Below, in pieces: positions 62,401 to 64,000 of a stretch of DNA of 64,000 bases (position 1 is its first letter; every line of letters starts with the position of its first letter). The stretch is from Actinomadura madurae. GTDB lineage: Bacteria; Actinomycetota; Actinomycetes; Streptosporangiales; Streptosporangiaceae. The notes under the pieces are model-generated. The model had not been told where the DNA came from. It searched no databases and saw only the letters and a list, made by a program, of their open reading frames with translations. Where the stretch lies: contig NZ_FOVH01000011.1 of the NCBI RefSeq assembly GCF_900115095.1, positions 173,524 to 237,523 of the forward strand. Reading direction: 5' to 3'. A program made the position numbers and the translations under genes.

Positions 62401-63001
62401 GTCCGCCCTCGCCGAGCGCGAACACCTCCTCGAACTGGTCGACGACCAGGACCCGCCCGTCCCCCGGCGCCGGCTCGCCCGGGGTGCACACCTTCGCCGG
62501 CGTCCCCCGCGCTTCCAGCGCCGGGACCAGTCCGGCCCGCAGCAGCGAGGACTTCCCGGATCCGGACGCTCCGACGAGCGGGAGCATCCCGCCGCCCTCC
62601 TCGGCCAGCTTCAGGACCGCGTTCAGCAGCTCGGCCGTCGCCCCGTCCCGGCCGAAGAACCATTCCGCGTCCTCGACCTGGAACGCCTCCAGTCCGCGGT
62701 AGGGCACCGGGCCCCCGGCGGGCGCCCGCCCAGGTGCGTGCCGCACGCGGACCAGCGCACGCCGCCACCCCTCGACGTCGGCCGCGCCGATCCCGCAACA
62801 CCGCAGGACGCTCTCCAGCAGCTCGGGCCTGCCCACCGGCGGTACGTGCCGGCCGCTGAAGTACCCGCCGAGCGTGCTGTGCGGAATGCCCGTCCGGTGC
62901 GCCAAGTCCCGGACGGTGAGCCCCGCGAGTTCGCGCGCCCGCGTCAGCTCGGCAGAGAACTCCGCACGGCTCGTGATCTTATCCGGCGAGATATTCGACA
63001 T
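59408..63001 (-). CDS. XRE - nSTAND1 NTPase - transmembrane - WD40 (14 repeats) signalling protein
   Basis: 1197 residues from the ATG at 63001. Residues 12-75: XRE-like HTH (SRAEFSAELTRARELAGLTV then RDLAHRTGIPHSTLGGYFSG). Residues 100-460: nSTAND1 NTPase with YRGLEAFQVEDAEWFFGRD, Walker A GASGSGKSS at 144-152, Walker B VLVVDQFEEVF at 184-194 and LPLLSHTLAAMW. Residues 472-494: one transmembrane helix (VITALVALTVLAAALTLYAF). Residues about 556-1165: 14 WD40 repeats (AFSPDGRTLA...VRLWD), enough for two 7-bladed propellers. STAND proteins are ligand-triggered switches; some defend against phage. The effector here would be the HTH or an associated protein. It is monocistronic. Confidence 0.9.
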   Translation of the reverse strand: MSNISPDKITSRAEFSAELTRARELAGLTVRDLAHRTGIPHSTLGGYFSGRHVPPVGRPELLESVLRCCGIGAADVEGWRRALVRVRHAPGRAPAGGPVPYRGLEAFQVEDAEWFFGRDGATAELLNAVLKLAEEGGGMLPLVGASGSGKSSLLRAGLVPALEARGTPAKVCTPGEPAPGDGRVLVVDQFEEVFALGEGGRVVDELCAAGGVAVLGLRADFYAAALADPRLADALRGQQVILRPMLAEEIREAVLGPAAKAGLEVDDGLVDLLLRDLGEGDLPLLSHTLAAMWERGGRRRLTLRDYRESGGVHGSVAATAEEVYLSLDETGREMTRRLFLSMVHLSEGTETSRRRVAAELYEEFGDVGELLQRFIRERLITAQMDTVQISHEALPRAWPRLRGWIDADRAGLMFEQELSQAAELWDRQGRAPAALLHGARLAAARERANRAPVVRDYVAASLRWNRRRIRRLYQVITALVALTVLAAALTLYAFQQRNAAEGARALALSRLAAGQADRLRGADTALAAQLALAAFRLAPTAEARSALLNTSASPLATRLDSGTRELHAVAFSPDGRTLAGIGADQRVRLWDTASATKAPVERGAPAATLTSTELSLSSVAFSPDGRLLAAGGAGPSVALWDTGDPANPRSLPPLRGPVDGMHAVAFSPDGHRLAAASSKRDVWAWDLRRPGEPRRYPGLRGAAQAVAFSPDGRTLAAGGAGKAVRLWDAAGRPGPLLEGAESDITTLSFDGDGRTLAVGGRDRAVRLWDLRDPGRPKALGGPLTGPTSYVYGTAFGPDGRTLAVACADDKVRVWDTATRRITAVLPHPEPVTSVAFRADGTLASASTDGTARLWRLPGPVLRQPEGHVYSLAYRPDGRVLAGGGEDGRIRLWDPVTRTPLTEPVVSSAAFVISVAFAPDGRTLAAGGGDRSVWLWDLADPARPVRLGRPLTGAADWIESVLFSPDGRTLAAAGDDRIVRLWDVTDRRHPRQTGRLTDATGGLFMLAYSPDGTLLAGASTDRAVHLWSTGDRPRLLQTLPVPEGSVYSVAFSPDSRTLAVGSTGKTVRLWDASRPGRAVPYGPAFTGPNGYVYSVAFDRSGRRLLAAGTDRTVRLWDVADRRNPRPLATLTGPDDAILPAVFAPDGTGVAAGGLDRTVRLWDIDLARVAARVCAMVGRDISETEWRLYIPGARYQPPC

Positions 63002-63181
63002 CGGCCCCCCTTTTCCATCCAGAAAAACGAAGCCCTTCGGCCCTGTCGAGGGCAAATACTGGCCACGGCGTGATCGGAATATCCAGGCAGGTCATGCCTG
63101 TACTGCGGTTCTGAGATATTCCTCCGCCTGGCCGATGGCGGCCGTCTCAGGACCTAACAGGCTGGGCGCCCGCCTCGCTGA

Positions 63182-63289
63182 TCGTGTCGCTCTCCTGCAT
63201 GCGCGGCAGGCGCCCTTCGTTCACGGGCACTCACCGAGGAGATGTCACGCGAGCTGATCAGAAAAGTGGTCCAAGAAAGATGGACCTGA
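63182..63289 (+). pseudogene. 3' remnant of an XRE/DUF5753 gene
   Basis: The frame ends TEEMSRELIRKVVQERWT and stop at 63287-63289. This is the usual last segment of Scr1-type XRE proteins (S-x-x-LI-x-x-VA-x-E). An in-frame stop at 63179 and lack of upstream similarity show that only the tail is left. The stop overlaps by 10 bp with the ATG of a DUF397 start, exactly the layout of intact pairs. Confidence 0.5.
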
Positions 63290-63342
63290 AAAACGCCAAG
63301 TGGCGGAAGAGCAGTTACACCGGATCCAACGGCGGCAACTGA
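63280..63342 (+). pseudogene. Truncated DUF397 gene
   Basis: From the ATG at 63280 the frame reads MDLKNAKWRKSSYTGSNGGN then TGA (63340-63342). WRKSSYTGSNGGN is the diagnostic start of DUF397, where Cys-Val-Glu-Val should follow; here the Cys codon position is TGA and the sequence after it is unrelated. Only the first 20 residues survive. Confidence 0.65.
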
Positions 63343-63518
63343 CCCGCGCCGCCCTGCGCGCCGCCGTCCAGTCCGCCGCCGTTCCACGCACTGACCACCC
63401 ACCACCAGCCATCCGGCAACCCCCGACCCGCCGGATAGCGGCGAGTCGCAATGTCGTGCTGCCGGCCGTTCGGTCAGACTGGTAATGCAGCGCGCCGGAG
63501 ACGTCGGGGCGGCCCTGC

Positions 63519-64000
63519 TCAGACTGGGATCCAGTTGCCGTGGAAGCCCGCGGGAATGCGCACCGGGACGTGCACCTCGGCGATCGGGGGCGCGGCGAGG
63601 TCGGCGGCGTCCAGAATGGCCAGGTAACTCGTACCGGCGCCGCGGTCGTGGGCGAACGTCATCAGATAGCCCTCGTTCTCGCCGGTCCCCGCCCGGGGCA
63701 CGAAGACGGCCTCGCCGCAGGTGTGGCCCGCGGGCAGGCGGTGCGTCGCCCGTACGCCGCCGCTGGTGAGGTCGTAGGCGTAGATCTCCGACCGATCGGG
63801 CTCGGCGTCCAGGCAGAAGCTCGTCGTGTAGCCGTAGCGGTGCGGGAGCCCGAGCATCGAGTCGGCCACCCGGGGGTATTCGCTGGGCGCGTCGTCGAGC
63901 GGTTCCTCGGTGACCACGCCCGCCCTCAGATCCAGCGTCCAGCGGTACACGACCGGGAGCCCGCCCTCCAGGTCGTCGGCGCCGCTGCGCCACAGCGTGG
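63519..64000 (-). CDS. Carotenoid oxygenase family protein, C-terminal part (5' end beyond the window)
   Basis: About 160 C-terminal residues, open to the window edge. They show the retinal-pigment-epithelium/lignostilbene-dioxygenase pattern: SEYPRVADSMLGLPHRYGYT, GHTCGEAVFVPRAGTGENEG, YLMTFAHDRGAGTSYLAILD and the terminal VPVRIPAGFHGNWIPV, in which the His of GFHG is the fourth Fe(II) ligand. These enzymes cleave carotenoids, stilbenes or isoeugenol-type C=C bonds with O2. Substrate not readable. The catalytic N-terminal propeller half lies outside. Confidence 0.88.
   Translation of the reverse strand, partial: TLWRSGADDLEGGLPVVYRWTLDLRAGVVTEEPLDDAPSEYPRVADSMLGLPHRYGYTTSFCLDAEPDRSEIYAYDLTSGGVRATHRLPAGHTCGEAVFVPRAGTGENEGYLMTFAHDRGAGTSYLAILDAADLAAPPIAEVHVPVRIPAGFHGNWIPV

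Noticed and set aside
59154..62801. Long alternative frames over the WD40/nSTAND gene on both strands
   Set aside because: They arise from the repetitive GC-rich WD40 coding sequence; only one frame has WD40, P-loop and HTH motifs.

Overview
High-GC actinomycete chromosome. The GC-saturated third codon positions, frequent GTG/TTG starts, many 4-base ATGA/GTGA gene overlaps, XRE/DUF397 pairs, a DUF574-type methyltransferase and an nSTAND-WD40 protein together suggest Streptosporangiales, for example an Actinomadura-like organism. The taxon is inferred, not shown. I saw no rRNA, tRNA, CRISPR array or transposase gene.

Layout. 1-4.4 kb: 5'-complete part of a DHA2 drug exporter coupled to an SDR, a divergent LysR, a lone methyltransferase, and a GntR (YtrA-type) regulator behind a frameshifted membrane-protein gene. 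4.4-25.3 kb: a large catabolic regulon with a branched-chain-amino-acid-type ABC importer ending in a luciferase-like monooxygenase. It also holds a seven-gene minus-strand operon (mycofactocin-type SDR, homogentisate-dioxygenase-like protein, SDR, MaoC-MaoC-DUF35 fusion, Cys-less thiolase, two acyl-CoA dehydrogenases), three SnoaL-like proteins, an alpha/beta hydrolase, an acyl-CoA ligase, an MDR reductase and one IclR regulator. Six promoters in this region carry the same paired element: two 11-bp CCG-N5-CGG-like boxes exactly 21 bp apart.

25-37.5 kb: a DnaE1-type DNA polymerase III alpha subunit, LysR, a DUF2834 protein/TetR/FAD-oxidoreductase unit with two palindromic operators, a Ser/Thr-kinase (N-lobe deleted) fused to a DUF574 methyltransferase, MerR, and a secreted tripeptidyl-aminopeptidase-type lipoprotein closed by a strong hairpin. 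37.5-43.1 kb: LysR divergent from a crotonase/acyl-CoA ligase/MHS transporter/Asp-Glu-racemase-like operon. 43.3-44.7 kb: three small secreted proteins in tandem that look related. 45-51.6 kb: a second Cys-less thiolase/DUF35/SDR/Eis-like GNAT operon and an acyl-CoA ligase, sharing a TetR-type operator.

51.6-64 kb: a signalling-rich region with XRE(DUF5753)/DUF397 pairs in intact, orphan and broken forms, a sigma factor with a Cys-rich insertion, an ACT-like protein, a cyclase-family hydrolase with an MHS transporter, and a 1197-residue XRE-nSTAND1-transmembrane protein with 14 WD40 repeats. The window ends in the 3' part of a carotenoid oxygenase gene.

How the genes work together. The 4.4-25 kb regulon has the parts for import of an organic acid, CoA activation, alpha,beta-dehydrogenation by a heteromeric acyl-CoA dehydrogenase, hydration, and retro-aldol cleavage by a Cys-less thiolase with DUF35. 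This parallels the ChsE1/E2-ChsH1/H2-Ltp2 steps of mycobacterial cholesterol side-chain breakdown, with an added ring-cleavage-type dioxygenase. The substrate cannot be read from the sequence.
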